From Saprospiraceae bacterium (GTDB taxonomy: Bacteria; Bacteroidota; Bacteroidia; Chitinophagales; Saprospiraceae): a DNA stretch of 64,000 nt. Each line of letters starts with the position of its first letter. The stretch's first letter is position 1. Of the stretch, positions 1-8,841 are shown piece after piece. A program made the translations under genes and the position numbers. The stretch is from contig JANQQI010000132.1 in assembly GCA_028285085.1 (NCBI GenBank), positions 1-64,000 of the forward strand, in the 5' to 3' direction. Under the pieces are notes generated by a model, which was not told where the DNA came from, searched no databases, and saw nothing but the letters and a program-made list of their open reading frames with translations.

Positions 1-2
1 GT

Positions 3-107
3 ATTAGCACACAGAAGCTCCACGCTCGCGGACCAATGGCTTTGCGGGAATTAACGAGCTATAAATGGATTGTCAGAGGGAAAGGACAGATCCGAGCGAA
101 CTCATAA
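3..107 (+). other. Possible 3' end of an ORF entering from the left edge
   Basis: This frame is open from the window edge for 34 codons up to a TAA at 105-107 and ends in a Lys/Arg/Gly-rich tail (motif [10 protein letters not shown] at about codons 17-26). The tail reads like a plausible protein C-terminus, perhaps of a transposase or integrase, but I cannot name the family. No terminator follows. The rest of 108-258 shows nothing I can support. Confidence 0.2.
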
Positions 108-258
108 ACCAACGAAATGAATTATTGAAGTAGCAAATGATGATCGCCCAGACGCGTTCTAAATGTAATTGGCATCTGATCTTTTCCTCTGGAGACATGA
201 CTCATCCTTGGCAATACTCAAGATGATATTTCTTATCCAGTGTATCTTTTCGAGCATT

Positions 259-729
259 TTACAGCGCGTTTAACTCCATCTCATAATCATACTGCAAATC
301 CTCGTGCAGGCTGGCTACCGCTTTTTGGATCATCCGCACCTGCTGATCATACATATTTTGCAGTACTCGATTGCGCGTAATAGAGGGGCGTAATTGTTTT
401 AGTTCCTGGCAGAAACAAATGAGTAATTCGGCTTCAATTTCTTTGTTTTTCGCGTAGCGAATATACTTCTTGGTCATGCGCAGAATTTTCCGTACGCTTT
501 TCTTGATGAGATAAAAGGTACGGGCGTTGATCTCCGCAAACTGCTGGCGAATCTCGGTTTTCACACCTTCGATATAAGCCGTTTGGTCTGCTGCTTCGAA
601 AAGCAAGTAGGTCAATAACTCTTTATTTTCCTTTTTGAATTTAGCGAGATGCAGACACAAGTCTACCAATTCCTGATGCGATCGATTCACCAGATTATCC
701 TTCAAGCTTTTAACCGTAGCTGCTTTCAA
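259..729 (-). CDS. Conserved hypothetical helical protein, 156 aa
   Basis: I do not recognise this family. The protein is predicted to be almost entirely alpha-helical and basic, with Lys/Arg-rich stretches (for example IKKSVRKILRMTKKYIRYAK near residues 75-94). It has no signal peptide, membrane segment or metal motif, so it is probably a soluble cytoplasmic protein. It starts with ATG at 729 and lies 21 bp downstream of the ABC permease gene on the same strand, so the two are probably co-transcribed. A nucleic-acid or membrane-surface role would fit the charge, but that is only inference. Confidence 0.6.
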   Translation of the reverse strand: MKAATVKSLKDNLVNRSHQELVDLCLHLAKFKKENKELLTYLLFEAADQTAYIEGVKTEIRQQFAEINARTFYLIKKSVRKILRMTKKYIRYAKNKEIEAELLICFCQELKQLRPSITRNRVLQNMYDQQVRMIQKAVASLHEDLQYDYEMELNAL

Positions 730-750
730 TATTTTAATTTTTAGATAAGC

Positions 751-1992
751 TTACTCGTAGCGTAGTGACTCGATCGGATCGAGACGGGCAGCCTTCAAGG
801 CGGGATACAAGCCAGATATCAATCCGACCCCCATGCACAAGGCGACGCCGAGGAAAATCCATACCCAGGGAATGATAAAGCTACCATCCATCAACACCGC
901 GACAATATTCCCGGCGAGAATACCAAAGAAAATACCAACAAGCCCACCTAATTGACAAATCACCACTGCTTCTGTCAAGAATTGGATCAATACATTATTA
1001 CGGGTGGCGCCGATGGCTTTGCGGATACCGATTTCGCGGGTGCGCTCGGTCACGGACACCAGCATGATATTCATGAGACCGATCGCTGCACCGAGCAATG
1101 TGACTAAACCAATAGCAATGGCCGCAAAGCGAAATTTAACGGTGTTTTCCTTGAGGATAGAAACAAAGCTATCACTTTTGAAGATTTCAAAATCATTGTC
1201 CTCCGAAGCGGAGAGGTCACGCACATTGCGAAAAATACCCACAGCTACCGCTTCGGCGGCTTCCATATCTTCGGGGCGAAGCGCCGCTACCGAGATGTTA
1301 TAATTCCGTCGGGCGGTACCGTAGTAACGTTTAACGTTGAGTAGCGGCGCGAGAATCTGGCGATCTTCGCTGGCGTTCAGACTGGAGCCCTTGGACTTCA
1401 AGACCCCAATGACTCTATACTTGATATTACCTACCGAAATCGTTTGATTCAACGCTTTTTCCGGTTTTTTATCAAAAAGAGAATTGACAATATCAATTCC
1501 AATAATCACCTTATTGCCTCCTGTATTTACCTCCGTTGCCGAAAAATTACGCCCGTATTCAACCTCAAATCCTTTTACATCTAAATAATTTTCATCCACC
1601 CCAATAAATCGAACGTTTGGATTCGTTTTTTCATCCATATATTTGGCCGTCGCCAATCCGGTTCCGAAAACACGTACGGAGACCCGCGCCGGAAAATCGT
1701 AGCGATCTTTGAATTCCATGGCCTGCTTGAAAGAAATGATTTCACCAGCCTTCGAACGACGACCACGGCGATTCCCCTTCGCTCCTTCCTCTCCTTTTGG
1801 ATAAATAGAAAAAGCGTTAGCTCCCATGCGGATGAAGTTATCCTGCAAAGAATATATGGCGGCATCAATCGCGGTCAGGATACCGACTAGAGCCATAATT
1901 CCAAACGCGATAATCAGAATCGTTAGAATGGCACGTAGTAGATTAGAACGAACCGAGCTGAGGGCTATTTTTATATTTTCGGTGATGTTCAT
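751..1992 (-). CDS. ABC transporter permease, MacB/FtsX family
   Basis: Inner-membrane permease of the MacB/LolC type, 413 aa. An N-terminal membrane helix (about residues 17-45) is followed by a MacB-like periplasmic core domain of about 230 residues. Three more membrane helices form the C-terminal FtsX domain; the [15 protein letters not shown] coupling segment near residue 315 is a hallmark of the family. The protein ends with the typical [10 protein letters not shown] tail. These permeases pair with a separate ATPase and move lipoproteins, peptides or drugs. No ATPase gene lies beside it in this window, so the substrate cannot be inferred. The 156-aa gene follows directly. Confidence 0.9.
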   Translation of the reverse strand: MNITENIKIALSSVRSNLLRAILTILIIAFGIMALVGILTAIDAAIYSLQDNFIRMGANAFSIYPKGEEGAKGNRRGRRSKAGEIISFKQAMEFKDRYDFPARVSVRVFGTGLATAKYMDEKTNPNVRFIGVDENYLDVKGFEVEYGRNFSATEVNTGGNKVIIGIDIVNSLFDKKPEKALNQTISVGNIKYRVIGVLKSKGSSLNASEDRQILAPLLNVKRYYGTARRNYNISVAALRPEDMEAAEAVAVGIFRNVRDLSASEDNDFEIFKSDSFVSILKENTVKFRFAAIAIGLVTLLGAAIGLMNIMLVSVTERTREIGIRKAIGATRNNVLIQFLTEAVVICQLGGLVGIFFGILAGNIVAVLMDGSFIIPWVWIFLGVALCMGVGLISGLYPALKAARLDPIESLRYE

Positions 1993-2082
1993 TTAAAAAT
2001 TGGCATTCGTGAATTCTAAAAGTACCTCATCTCATCCAAATTACGGTTTCTGTTCGATAAATAAGCCGAGGATATAGACGCA

Positions 2083-2895
2083 TTACGGTTGAGAAGGATA
2101 GAAATGCTGTTGAATGAGCTGTTCCATGGCCGGCATGAGTTGCGTTCCCCCCGCAATGATCTCCCCACCAAAAAGATAATTATCACCACCTTCGAAGTCA
2201 CAAACCCGACCACCGGCCTCCTGTACGATGATGGCCCCACCGGCAATATCCCAAGCATTGAGGCTATACTCGAAATAAGCATCAAAACGGCCACAGGCCA
2301 CATAAGCCAAATCCAGAGCAGCCGATCCAAACCGGCGGATACCTCGCGTCCCGTGCATCAGTGTTTTGAACACTTCCAGATAAGGTGTTACTTTTTCATA
2401 ATCATAATAAGGAAATCCGGTTGCAATCAGACTGTCCCCGAAGGTCGCACAGGAAGTCGTCGAAATTCGCTCATCGTTGAGATACGCACCGCCATCTTTC
2501 CAAGCATAGAAACACTCTTCACGAGTGACTTCGTACACAATTCCCAGGATGGTTTCTCCCTTTTCGCGCAGAGCGACGCTGATTGAATAGAAGGGGAGTT
2601 GGTGTAAAAAATTAGTGGTACCGTCCAACGGATCAATAATCCATTGATAAGTACCATCTTGATTCTCGACGGTGTCTTCTTCGGTGATGAATACGGCTTC
2701 GGGGAGTAATTGGCCAAGTTTTTCTACCAGTTGTGCTTCGGCAGTCTTGTCAACATAGCTCACCAAGCTGTTGTGGCTCTTGGTTTCAATAGCTTCAGCG
2801 CCGACCTTTCCCGCCTGCTGGCGAATAAAAGTACCGGTTTGAGCAACGGCTCGCCGAGCCAATAAACATAGCTTTTCCAGTTGTCTGTTTTGCAT
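2083..2895 (-). CDS. Inositol monophosphatase family protein
   Basis: Mg-dependent phosphatase of the inositol monophosphatase/SuhB/CysQ superfamily, 270 aa. The metal-binding residues are present: the EED cluster at about 72-74, DPLDGTTNF at 88-96 and AWDIAGGAIIVQEAGG near residue 215. Length is normal for the family. The substrate could be inositol-1-phosphate, 3'-phosphoadenosine phosphate or another sugar phosphate; the sequence alone does not decide. It sits between the permease and the EamA transporter on the minus strand, 47 bp downstream of the latter. Confidence 0.9.
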   Translation of the reverse strand: MQNRQLEKLCLLARRAVAQTGTFIRQQAGKVGAEAIETKSHNSLVSYVDKTAEAQLVEKLGQLLPEAVFITEEDTVENQDGTYQWIIDPLDGTTNFLHQLPFYSISVALREKGETILGIVYEVTREECFYAWKDGGAYLNDERISTTSCATFGDSLIATGFPYYDYEKVTPYLEVFKTLMHGTRGIRRFGSAALDLAYVACGRFDAYFEYSLNAWDIAGGAIIVQEAGGRVCDFEGGDNYLFGGEIIAGGTQLMPAMEQLIQQHFYPSQP

Positions 2896-2942
2896 TAGAT
2901 AGTTCTTATAGTTGTCTAACGGATTTACGTTAGCTCTGTTTA

Positions 2943-3860
2943 TTATTTCTTTGCTTGCAAAGCAATTAAAACGATGCCACCAATGACCAATCCGGTCCCG
3001 ACAATTTGCCAGCCTCGGAAAGTTTCACCCAGAAAAAAATACGCTAAAATAATCGTAGATACCGGGCCAACACTACCGACAATCGAGGCATTTGAAGCCC
3101 CAATAATACGAATACCTTCCGAAATCATAAAGGATGGTAATACGGTAGCAATAGCGGCCATAAGCACACTAAGGTAGTACACTTCCGTGGCAAAGTGAAA
3201 CAGTTCGAGTCGATATCCAATAGCATGATGTAAAATCACCGCTACACAAGCCGAAGACATACTGATGGTGGTGTAGCGGATAGTTCCAATCCGGGGGAGC
3301 AGGCGGCCGCTACCAACAATATAAATTGCATAGGTAAACGCAGCACCAAAGATTAATCCACCCCCTAACCAAATTTGTGCATCATCGCCGACTTCCAAAC
3401 TCTGTCCAAAAGCAAGAGCGATACCGATGTAGGTTAAGCCCAAAGCTAACAGATGAATCCGCCGAATCGGTTCCCGCCAGATCACGGCCTGAATCAGAAT
3501 CACCAAAGTGGGGTACATAAAAAGAATTAAGCGCTCCAAGCCCGCAGAGACGTAATTCAGGCCTTCGAAATCCAGGAAGCTGGCCAGATAATAACCGCAG
3601 ACACCCAGCAAAATGCTGCGCCACCAATCACCGGAAGAGATGGTGCTTTGATGTTGTGTCTGCCGTCGCTGGTACCAGCGCCCAATAAAAAGATAGAGCG
3701 GCAGAGCAAAAAGCATCCGTAAAGTGAGCAAAGATAGACTATCGACACCATAGCGATACGCCAGTTTCACCATGACTGCCTTGGTTGAAAAAAATACGGC
3801 GCCAACGAAAACGAGCAAAGCAGCCAGTAAAAAAGTCCTTTGGGAAACGCTGATCCTCAT
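2943..3860 (-). CDS. EamA/DMT-family transporter
   Basis: Inner-membrane protein of the drug/metabolite transporter superfamily, 305 aa, with about ten hydrophobic helices arranged as two EamA repeats. The second repeat starts near residue 160 (GGGLIFGAAFTYAIYIVGSG) and carries the typical VGPVSTIILAYFFLGE motif near residue 263. Substrate unknown; family members export amino acids or other metabolites. A -7 element (TACCTTTG on the minus strand, 3866-3873) lies 5 bp before the ATG, which would make the transcript leaderless or nearly so. Confidence 0.9.
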   Translation of the reverse strand: MRISVSQRTFLLAALLVFVGAVFFSTKAVMVKLAYRYGVDSLSLLTLRMLFALPLYLFIGRWYQRRQTQHQSTISSGDWWRSILLGVCGYYLASFLDFEGLNYVSAGLERLILFMYPTLVILIQAVIWREPIRRIHLLALGLTYIGIALAFGQSLEVGDDAQIWLGGGLIFGAAFTYAIYIVGSGRLLPRIGTIRYTTISMSSACVAVILHHAIGYRLELFHFATEVYYLSVLMAAIATVLPSFMISEGIRIIGASNASIVGSVGPVSTIILAYFFLGETFRGWQIVGTGLVIGGIVLIALQAKK

Positions 3861-3865
3861 GCCCG

Positions 3866-3873
3866 CAAAGGTA
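3866..3873 (-). promoter_or_regulatory. Candidate -7 promoter element of the EamA gene
   Basis: On the minus strand this reads TACCTTTG, an exact match to the Bacteroidota -7 consensus TAnnTTTG. It ends 5 bp upstream of the ATG, so transcription would begin at or next to the start codon. I find no convincing -33 TTG at the usual distance. Confidence 0.4.
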
Positions 3874-3959
3874 CTTTTTGGATGGAAAATTCAGGGTTCA
3901 TCTTTCGCGAAATTTACGATGTCCAAGCCTTCCTTCTGCGAGAGTGGCCAAAACAGAAA

Positions 3960-3988
3960 GGCCGATTCAAATATGATTTGAATCGGCC
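3960..3988 (-). terminator. Terminator of the Nfu gene
   Basis: A perfect 13-bp inverted repeat (GGCCGATTCAAAT and its complement) with a 3-nt loop. On the minus strand it is followed by the T-rich run TTTCTGTTTT. It lies 24 bp after the stop of the minus-strand Nfu gene. Confidence 0.8.
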
Positions 3989-4012
3989 CAAATATTTCTT
4001 TGAAGGTTTGTA

Positions 4013-4627
4013 TTATCCCATTTCAGCAACGACTTCCGTTACTTCGGGCACCATTCGTTTTAGCATGCCTTCAATCCCGGCCTTGAGCGTTACGGTCGAC
4101 GATGGGCAACCACTACAGCTTCCTTGTAATACGACCACCACTTTGCCCTGATCGAATTTTTTAAATTCAATATTTCCACCATCCATCTCTACAGCAGGCT
4201 TCACATAAGTATCAATCAAGTCTTTGATTTTCTTGACCAATTCTGCCTCCTCGCCGGTATATTGATAGCTTGCGCCGCGTTCTTCTTCCAGCGCTTCCAT
4301 TGCTTCGGCAAAACCTTCTTTGAGAATTTCCCGCTCAGATTCCACGTACTTCTTAATGAAGTCTTTCAACTTCAGCATGATATCTTCCCAAGCATAGTTG
4401 AACTCTTTGGTGATCGTCACGAAATTATTGCAGATGTATACCCCTTTGACATAAGGTAATTCAAAAAGGGCCGTCCCCATAGGAGACCATTCCTGGGCCA
4501 TATCGGCTTCCCGAAAATCCGCCGTGCCTTTGTAGAGCATTCGGTTAGTCACGAATTTCAGTGACTCCGGATTAGGCGTCTGTTCTGTGTATAACATCAC
4601 CGGGCTCTTCGTGCTCGTATTTTCCAT
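4013..4627 (-). CDS. Nfu-type Fe-S cluster scaffold/carrier
   Basis: Cytoplasmic iron-sulfur carrier, 204 aa. The N-terminal half is an Nfu_N domain (TEQTPNPESLKF at about 14-25) and the C-terminal half (from about residue 127) a NifU-like domain with the cluster-binding pair CSGC at 171-174. The family binds a [4Fe-4S] cluster between two subunits and hands it to client enzymes. It is probably a single-gene transcript with a strong terminator 24 bp downstream. A TACTTTTG element on the minus strand at 4777-4784 may be its promoter, giving a leader of about 145 nt. Confidence 0.93.
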   Translation of the reverse strand: MENTSTKSPVMLYTEQTPNPESLKFVTNRMLYKGTADFREADMAQEWSPMGTALFELPYVKGVYICNNFVTITKEFNYAWEDIMLKLKDFIKKYVESEREILKEGFAEAMEALEEERGASYQYTGEEAELVKKIKDLIDTYVKPAVEMDGGNIEFKKFDQGKVVVVLQGSCSGCPSSTVTLKAGIEGMLKRMVPEVTEVVAEMG

Positions 4628-4776
4628 TTATCGCGCTATTTTGTTTGTGTTAAACAATTTGCAGGTCGTTCAAAATGAGGAGATATTTTTCAATTTAGCC
4701 TAGAAAATCAACTACTCTACTTTTACAGGCTAATCTTTTTCCTCTGTCGCGACTCGCGTTATTTAGATTGATTCTA

Positions 4777-4784
4777 CAAAAGTA
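4777..4784 (-). promoter_or_regulatory. Possible -7 element for the Nfu gene
   Basis: Minus-strand TACTTTTG matches TAnnTTTG exactly. It lies in the divergent region between Nfu and xylA, 150 bp upstream of the Nfu start. No -33 TTG at a good distance was found. Confidence 0.3.
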
Positions 4785-4893
4785 ACACAATTTCCTTTCC
4801 GATGTTTTGAAATACCCAATTTTTACCGCCAGCAGACAGTGCACATTATATTCTGATGAATTTGATTATTTTAGAGCCAAACAAGCCAACGCT

Positions 4894-6222
4894 ATGCAAG
4901 TCATCACCGGAAACAAAACTTACTTTAAGGGTATTGGCCAAATCCCTTTCGAAGGCCCCCAGTCACGTAATCCATTAGCCTATAAGTGGTACGATGCCAA
5001 ACGCGAAGTTGGCGGCAAAACGATGGAAGAACATTTGCGCTTTGCCGTTTGCTATTGGCACTCCTTCTGTAATGCCGGTAGTGACCCTTTCGGTGTGGGG
5101 CCACGGCCATTGCCGTGGAACAAAGGCCGCGACGCCATTTCCCGCGCCAAGAATAAGATGGATGCCGCTTTTGAATTTTTTACCAAGCTGGGCGTCCCTT
5201 ACTATTGTTTCCATGATTATGACGTAGTCGACGAAGCAGATACGTTGGTAGCTTCCGAAAAGCGCATTAAGGAGATGGTGAAATTTGCCAAAGCCAAGCA
5301 AAAAGCTTCAGGGGTGAAACTCCTTTGGGGAACCGCCAATTTGTTTTCGCATGCGCGCTACATGAATGGGGCCGCCACAAATCCCGATTTTCAGGTGGTC
5401 GCTCATGCTGGCGGCCAAGTGAAGCATGCAATCGATGCCACCATTGCTTTGGGTGGCGAAAACTATGTCTTTTGGGGCGGGCGTGAAGGTTATTTGTCTT
5501 TGCTCAATACCGATATGAAACGCGAGAAAGAGCACCTTGCCCGCTTTCTGACCATGGCCCGTGACTACGCTCGCGATCAGGGGTTTAAAGGTACCTTTTT
5601 GATTGAGCCCAAACCGATGGAACCCAGCAAGCACCAATATGACTTCGACTCGGAAACAGTGATTGGCTTTTTGCGCTATTATGGTTTAGATAAAGACTTC
5701 AAATTAAATATCGAGGTAAATCATGCGACCTTATCCGGGCATACCTTTCAGCATGAATTACAGGCGGCGGCGGACGCGCAACTTTTGGGTAGCATCGACG
5801 CCAACCGAGGGGATTATCAAAATGGCTGGGACACCGACCAATTTGTCCTAAATATTTACGAAACGGTAGAAGCCATGCTAGTTATCCTTGAAGCGGGAGG
5901 TCTCGGCAGTGGCGGCATCAACTGGGATGCCAAGGTGCGCCGCAATTCTACTGACCTGGAAGACCTTTTCATTGCACATATTTCCGGGATTGATGTATTT
6001 GCACGAGGATTGCTCGTCGCGCACGAGATTTTAGAGCACTCCGAGTACCAACAGTGGCGCGCACAGCGCTATGCATCCTTTGATCGGGGCAAAGGACAGG
6101 AGTTTGAAGCGGGGCAGCTCTCATTGAAGGACTTACGACGCCTAGCCGCACGCTACGGCGAACCAGAAATGCGGAGTGGCAAGCAGGAGCTTTTTGAGCA
6201 GCTGATTAACCTCTACATTTAG
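4894..6222 (+). CDS. xylA: Xylose isomerase
   Basis: Cytoplasmic enzyme converting D-xylose to D-xylulose, 442 aa. The catalytic motif FHDYD (His107, Asp110), the substrate/metal segments [17 protein letters not shown] and [12 protein letters not shown], and the SIDANRGD metal loop are all intact, as in class II isomerases. An in-frame TTG start exists at 4807, but ATG 4894 ([11 protein letters not shown]) gives the usual family N-terminus and length, so I chose it. No xylulokinase or xylose transporter gene is adjacent. The gene faces the minus-strand AraC regulator across a 535-bp structured gap. Confidence 0.95.
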   Translation: MQVITGNKTYFKGIGQIPFEGPQSRNPLAYKWYDAKREVGGKTMEEHLRFAVCYWHSFCNAGSDPFGVGPRPLPWNKGRDAISRAKNKMDAAFEFFTKLGVPYYCFHDYDVVDEADTLVASEKRIKEMVKFAKAKQKASGVKLLWGTANLFSHARYMNGAATNPDFQVVAHAGGQVKHAIDATIALGGENYVFWGGREGYLSLLNTDMKREKEHLARFLTMARDYARDQGFKGTFLIEPKPMEPSKHQYDFDSETVIGFLRYYGLDKDFKLNIEVNHATLSGHTFQHELQAAADAQLLGSIDANRGDYQNGWDTDQFVLNIYETVEAMLVILEAGGLGSGGINWDAKVRRNSTDLEDLFIAHISGIDVFARGLLVAHEILEHSEYQQWRAQRYASFDRGKGQEFEAGQLSLKDLRRLAARYGEPEMRSGKQELFEQLINLYI

Positions 6223-6297
6223 CACCGTAATCCCATTTTGGGAATTTATTCTCATTCTTAAATTACATAGGGAAATACCCCAACTATAAAACCTTCA

Positions 6298-6331
6298 TTG
6301 TAAGGCTTTTAATGTTTTGGTGCCAACTTTG
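6298..6331 (+). promoter_or_regulatory. Possible promoter of the xylA-araC intergenic RNA
   Basis: TTG at 6298-6300 and CAACTTTG at 6324-6331 (one mismatch to TAnnTTTG) are 23 nt apart, slightly longer than usual. If active, transcription would begin near 6337. The downstream region could equally be the 3' untranslated part of xylA mRNA. Confidence 0.3.
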
Positions 6332-6649
6332 CAGTTTCAAGAACCATAGATGTGCGATAGTTTCCCCTCAATTTATTTCAAAGATTAATTGTTGAACACA
6401 ATGAAATGAATCTCTCTTTGTAATAGAGATTCACGGAAAGTTCTCTGATTGGATTAGTATAAAGATTATAAAAGGGTCTACGCCCAACAATAACACACAC
6501 AACTACATTAAACAGCCTCCCTTCCCAAAGCTAGGTTAAATGCTGCTTAGCGGCGGCATTTCATCAACATCATCATTATTTATGGTGCCCAAAGCACGCG
6601 CTGATTATTTCCTGACCTCCCCGGCAAACCTTCGTTTTCTAATAAAAAT

Positions 6650-6695
6650 GATGCGCTAAAGTGTTATCTGCACTGCGGATACATTTTAGTGCATC
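6650..6695 (+). other. Long imperfect hairpin in the xylA-araC gap
   Basis: GATGCGCTAAA (6650-6660) pairs with TTTAGTGCATC (6685-6695), with one G-U. Inside it GTG pairs with CAT, and TATCTGC pairs with GCGGATA around an ACT loop. This is about 21 paired positions in 46 nt with a single-base bulge. It is the strongest structure of the gap and lies 54 nt before the terminator. Confidence 0.6.
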
Positions 6696-6748
6696 CCCAA
6701 AACAGGCAAAATTTTTAAATGGTAATAAAGTGTATAGGTATTTCTCTG

Positions 6749-6777
6749 CCGCGGCTATTAAGTCGCGGTATTTTTTT
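6749..6777 (+). terminator. Plus-strand intrinsic terminator overlapping the araC 3' end
   Basis: CCGCG (6749-6753) pairs with CGCGG (6764-6768) and is followed by TA and seven Ts. It overlaps the last codons of the minus-strand araC gene (stop at 6758), so it ends transcripts arriving from the xylA side. Confidence 0.6.
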
Positions 6778-7621
6778 GCCCTTGATATTGCTGTTTGAAA
6801 GATAAAGGGTTCATTCCAGTAATCCGTTTGAAGGTCCGATTAAAATAGGATAAGCTCTCAAAGCCACAAGCAAAGCAAGTCTCCGTTACATTCTTATCCC
6901 GTAGTAGTAAGCGCTTCGCTACGTTAATGCGATAATGATTGAGAAATTCGGTGAAGGTCAATCGGGTCATTTTTTTAAAATAACGACAAAAGGCGCCGTG
7001 TGAGAGTTGACAATGATGAGCCACTTCATTGATTAATAATTTACGCTGATAATGGGTATCAATGAATTGATAAATCCGCTGTAAACGGTCCTGGTCTTTT
7101 TGATTATACTGCGTCTTATAAGGCTGTTCGTGTAATAAAATTGCGTCTTGGTCTTCGGCTAGGACTTGTAGAATACTCAGCACCTCTATCAACTGAGAAA
7201 ACCCCTTAAGGTGATGTAGATGCTTGATACGAATACCTACGCGATCCTTCGCCTCTGCGCTAAAACAAAGGCCGTGACGAGAACGTAAAAATAAAGCTTT
7301 TACTGCTTGTAGCTCCGGCAAGTACGCCAACAAGTGCTCCACGAAATCAGCTCGAATGTGTAAGACCGTCTTTTCATAAGGTACTCGGATCCCATAATCA
7401 AAGTTTAGATGTGGAATATTCGATCCAATCAGCACTAAGTCATTTTTTTGATAACGCGCAATGTGATCTCCCACATGTCGGGTTCCATCCGCACCATCAA
7501 TAAAGACTAACTCATATTCCGGGTGGAAATGCCAGAAGAAAAAATCGTTCAGCTTAGGATTGACCAAAATCCGAAATGAACTTCCTGCGTCACGTTCAAT
7601 GGTTTCCAGTTGAATATTCAT
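6758..7621 (-). CDS. AraC-family transcriptional regulator
   Basis: DNA-binding regulator of 287 aa. The N-terminal half has a cupin-like sensor fold (FFFWHFHPEYELVFI at about 27-41, then a GSNIPH motif near 67). The C-terminal 100 residues hold the two helix-turn-helix motifs of AraC (INEVAHHCQLSHGAFCRYFK and VTETCFACGFESLSYFNRTFK). The gene diverges from the PhyH-SSS-SDR operon across 182 bp, so it most likely controls that operon in response to its substrate. It faces xylA tail to tail. Confidence 0.92.
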   Translation of the reverse strand: MNIQLETIERDAGSSFRILVNPKLNDFFFWHFHPEYELVFIDGADGTRHVGDHIARYQKNDLVLIGSNIPHLNFDYGIRVPYEKTVLHIRADFVEHLLAYLPELQAVKALFLRSRHGLCFSAEAKDRVGIRIKHLHHLKGFSQLIEVLSILQVLAEDQDAILLHEQPYKTQYNQKDQDRLQRIYQFIDTHYQRKLLINEVAHHCQLSHGAFCRYFKKMTRLTFTEFLNHYRINVAKRLLLRDKNVTETCFACGFESLSYFNRTFKRITGMNPLSFKQQYQGQKNTAT

Positions 7622-7803
7622 ATTGGCTAAATTTTCACATCAAAAGGGGCCATTTAGGGTGTTTTTCTATTAAAATTACTTAAAAATTTATTTACAATCT
7701 CTAAAAAGTCATAATAGTTCAAAAACCGATCATAATCCTTCTGACACACCTATCGATTTAGTCAGATATTTGATCATCATTACTAACCAAATCAGATACG
7801 ATT

Positions 7804-8769
7804 ATGAAAAATGATATAGTCACCAACCCTAATATGGCGCATCAGGATATCCCAGGTAATCCTTCTACCGCCACTAGTAGTCACCTCAAACTTAATGACC
7901 GCTCCAATGGACAACCACTGCGTGTACTCAGTGAGGCAGATTGGAAATTTTGGATCCACAATGGCTACGTGATCATCAAGCAAGCGATTACGCGTGAAAA
8001 AGCACAACAAACCGCTGCATTCCTCTGGGAATTCGAAGAAAAAGATCCTAACGATCCTACCAGTTGGTATGCACCAGCCCGAGCAGAAATGCAAATGAAA
8101 GAATTGGTCGGCACTGGTATGGTCGAAGCCTACAACAACCAACTGCTTTGGGACAACCGTCAAACTAAGCGTGTCTATGATGCTTTCGTAGATGTATGGG
8201 GAACGGAGCAACTGTGGGTTACTATTGATCGGGCAAATTTGAATATGCCATTGCGGCCTAATGATACGTTTAAAGGATTTATCCACTGGGATTATGATCC
8301 TGAGACAAAGCCACAAAACGTCCAGGGTGTACTAGCACTTAATGATCAAACGGACATCAATATGGGTGGCTTCCAGTGTGTTCCCGAGCTGTACCGCACC
8401 TATGATAGCTGGAAACTCACTCAACCCGCTGATCGTGATCACTTCAAACCAGATGTAACGGGTTTCGAGGTCGAAAAAATTGCACTTGAAGCTGGTGATT
8501 TATTGATTTTCAATAGCACCCTGGCACACGGCATTCGTCCGAATCTTTCGGAAAATAAAGTTCGCATGGCACAATACATTTCAATGATGCCAGCCGAGCC
8601 GAATAATGCAGCGATGCGCGACTGGCGCGTTAATTCCTGGCGTCAACGTATTGCCCCCGAAGGCTATGCTTTCCCCGGTGATCCTCGTGGATGGGAACAA
8701 AGCAAATACCCCCAAGCAGAATTAACCGATCTAGGTAAGAAGTTGCTCGGCCTAGAGTCTTGGATGTAA
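7804..8769 (+). CDS. Phytanoyl-CoA dioxygenase (PhyH) family protein
   Basis: Fe(II)/2-oxoglutarate-dependent oxygenase, 321 aa. The iron facial triad can be read directly: His161-x-Asp163 in FIHWDYD and the distal His242 in TLAHGIRPN, with Arg245 placed to bind 2-oxoglutarate. The family hydroxylates small molecules such as fatty acyl-CoAs, ectoine or sugar-like compounds. The first ~40 residues are polar and probably disordered. It is the first gene of an operon with a sodium symporter (72 bp gap) and a dehydrogenase, so it probably acts on the imported compound. The substrate is unknown. Confidence 0.88.
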   Translation: MKNDIVTNPNMAHQDIPGNPSTATSSHLKLNDRSNGQPLRVLSEADWKFWIHNGYVIIKQAITREKAQQTAAFLWEFEEKDPNDPTSWYAPARAEMQMKELVGTGMVEAYNNQLLWDNRQTKRVYDAFVDVWGTEQLWVTIDRANLNMPLRPNDTFKGFIHWDYDPETKPQNVQGVLALNDQTDINMGGFQCVPELYRTYDSWKLTQPADRDHFKPDVTGFEVEKIALEAGDLLIFNSTLAHGIRPNLSENKVRMAQYISMMPAEPNNAAMRDWRVNSWRQRIAPEGYAFPGDPRGWEQSKYPQAELTDLGKKLLGLESWM

Positions 8770-8841
8770 ACCTGGTGGCCAGGATCATTTCCCCAGCCAA
8801 TTTCTTTTTGCTATCTTCCATCAGACAGAAAAACCAACATC

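Larger units (their letters stand above)
6337..6777 (+). ncRNA. Candidate structured non-coding RNA or long xylA 3' UTR
   Basis: The 535 bp between xylA and araC contain no credible ORF but three strong hairpins and a terminator, all best formed by the plus-strand transcript. Stem 1 is 6407-6433 (9 bp perfect). Stem 2 is 6538-6561 (9 bp with one G-U). Stem 3 is 6650-6695, about 21 bp with one bulge, a 3-nt loop and several G-U pairs. The G-U pairs would become A-C mismatches in the minus-strand RNA, so the plus strand is favoured. The terminator is 6749-6777. I found no RNase P, tmRNA, SRP or riboswitch signature. The 5' end is a guess. Confidence 0.4.

Noticed and set aside
4807-4893. Upstream TTG start for xylA
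   Set aside because: The extra 29 residues do not fit the family and use a TTG codon; ATG 4894 gives the usual N-terminus.
6337-6777. RNase P RNA, tmRNA or 6S RNA
   Set aside because: Conserved motifs of RNase P (GAGGAAAGTCC) and tmRNA ends are absent, and the length is too great for 6S.
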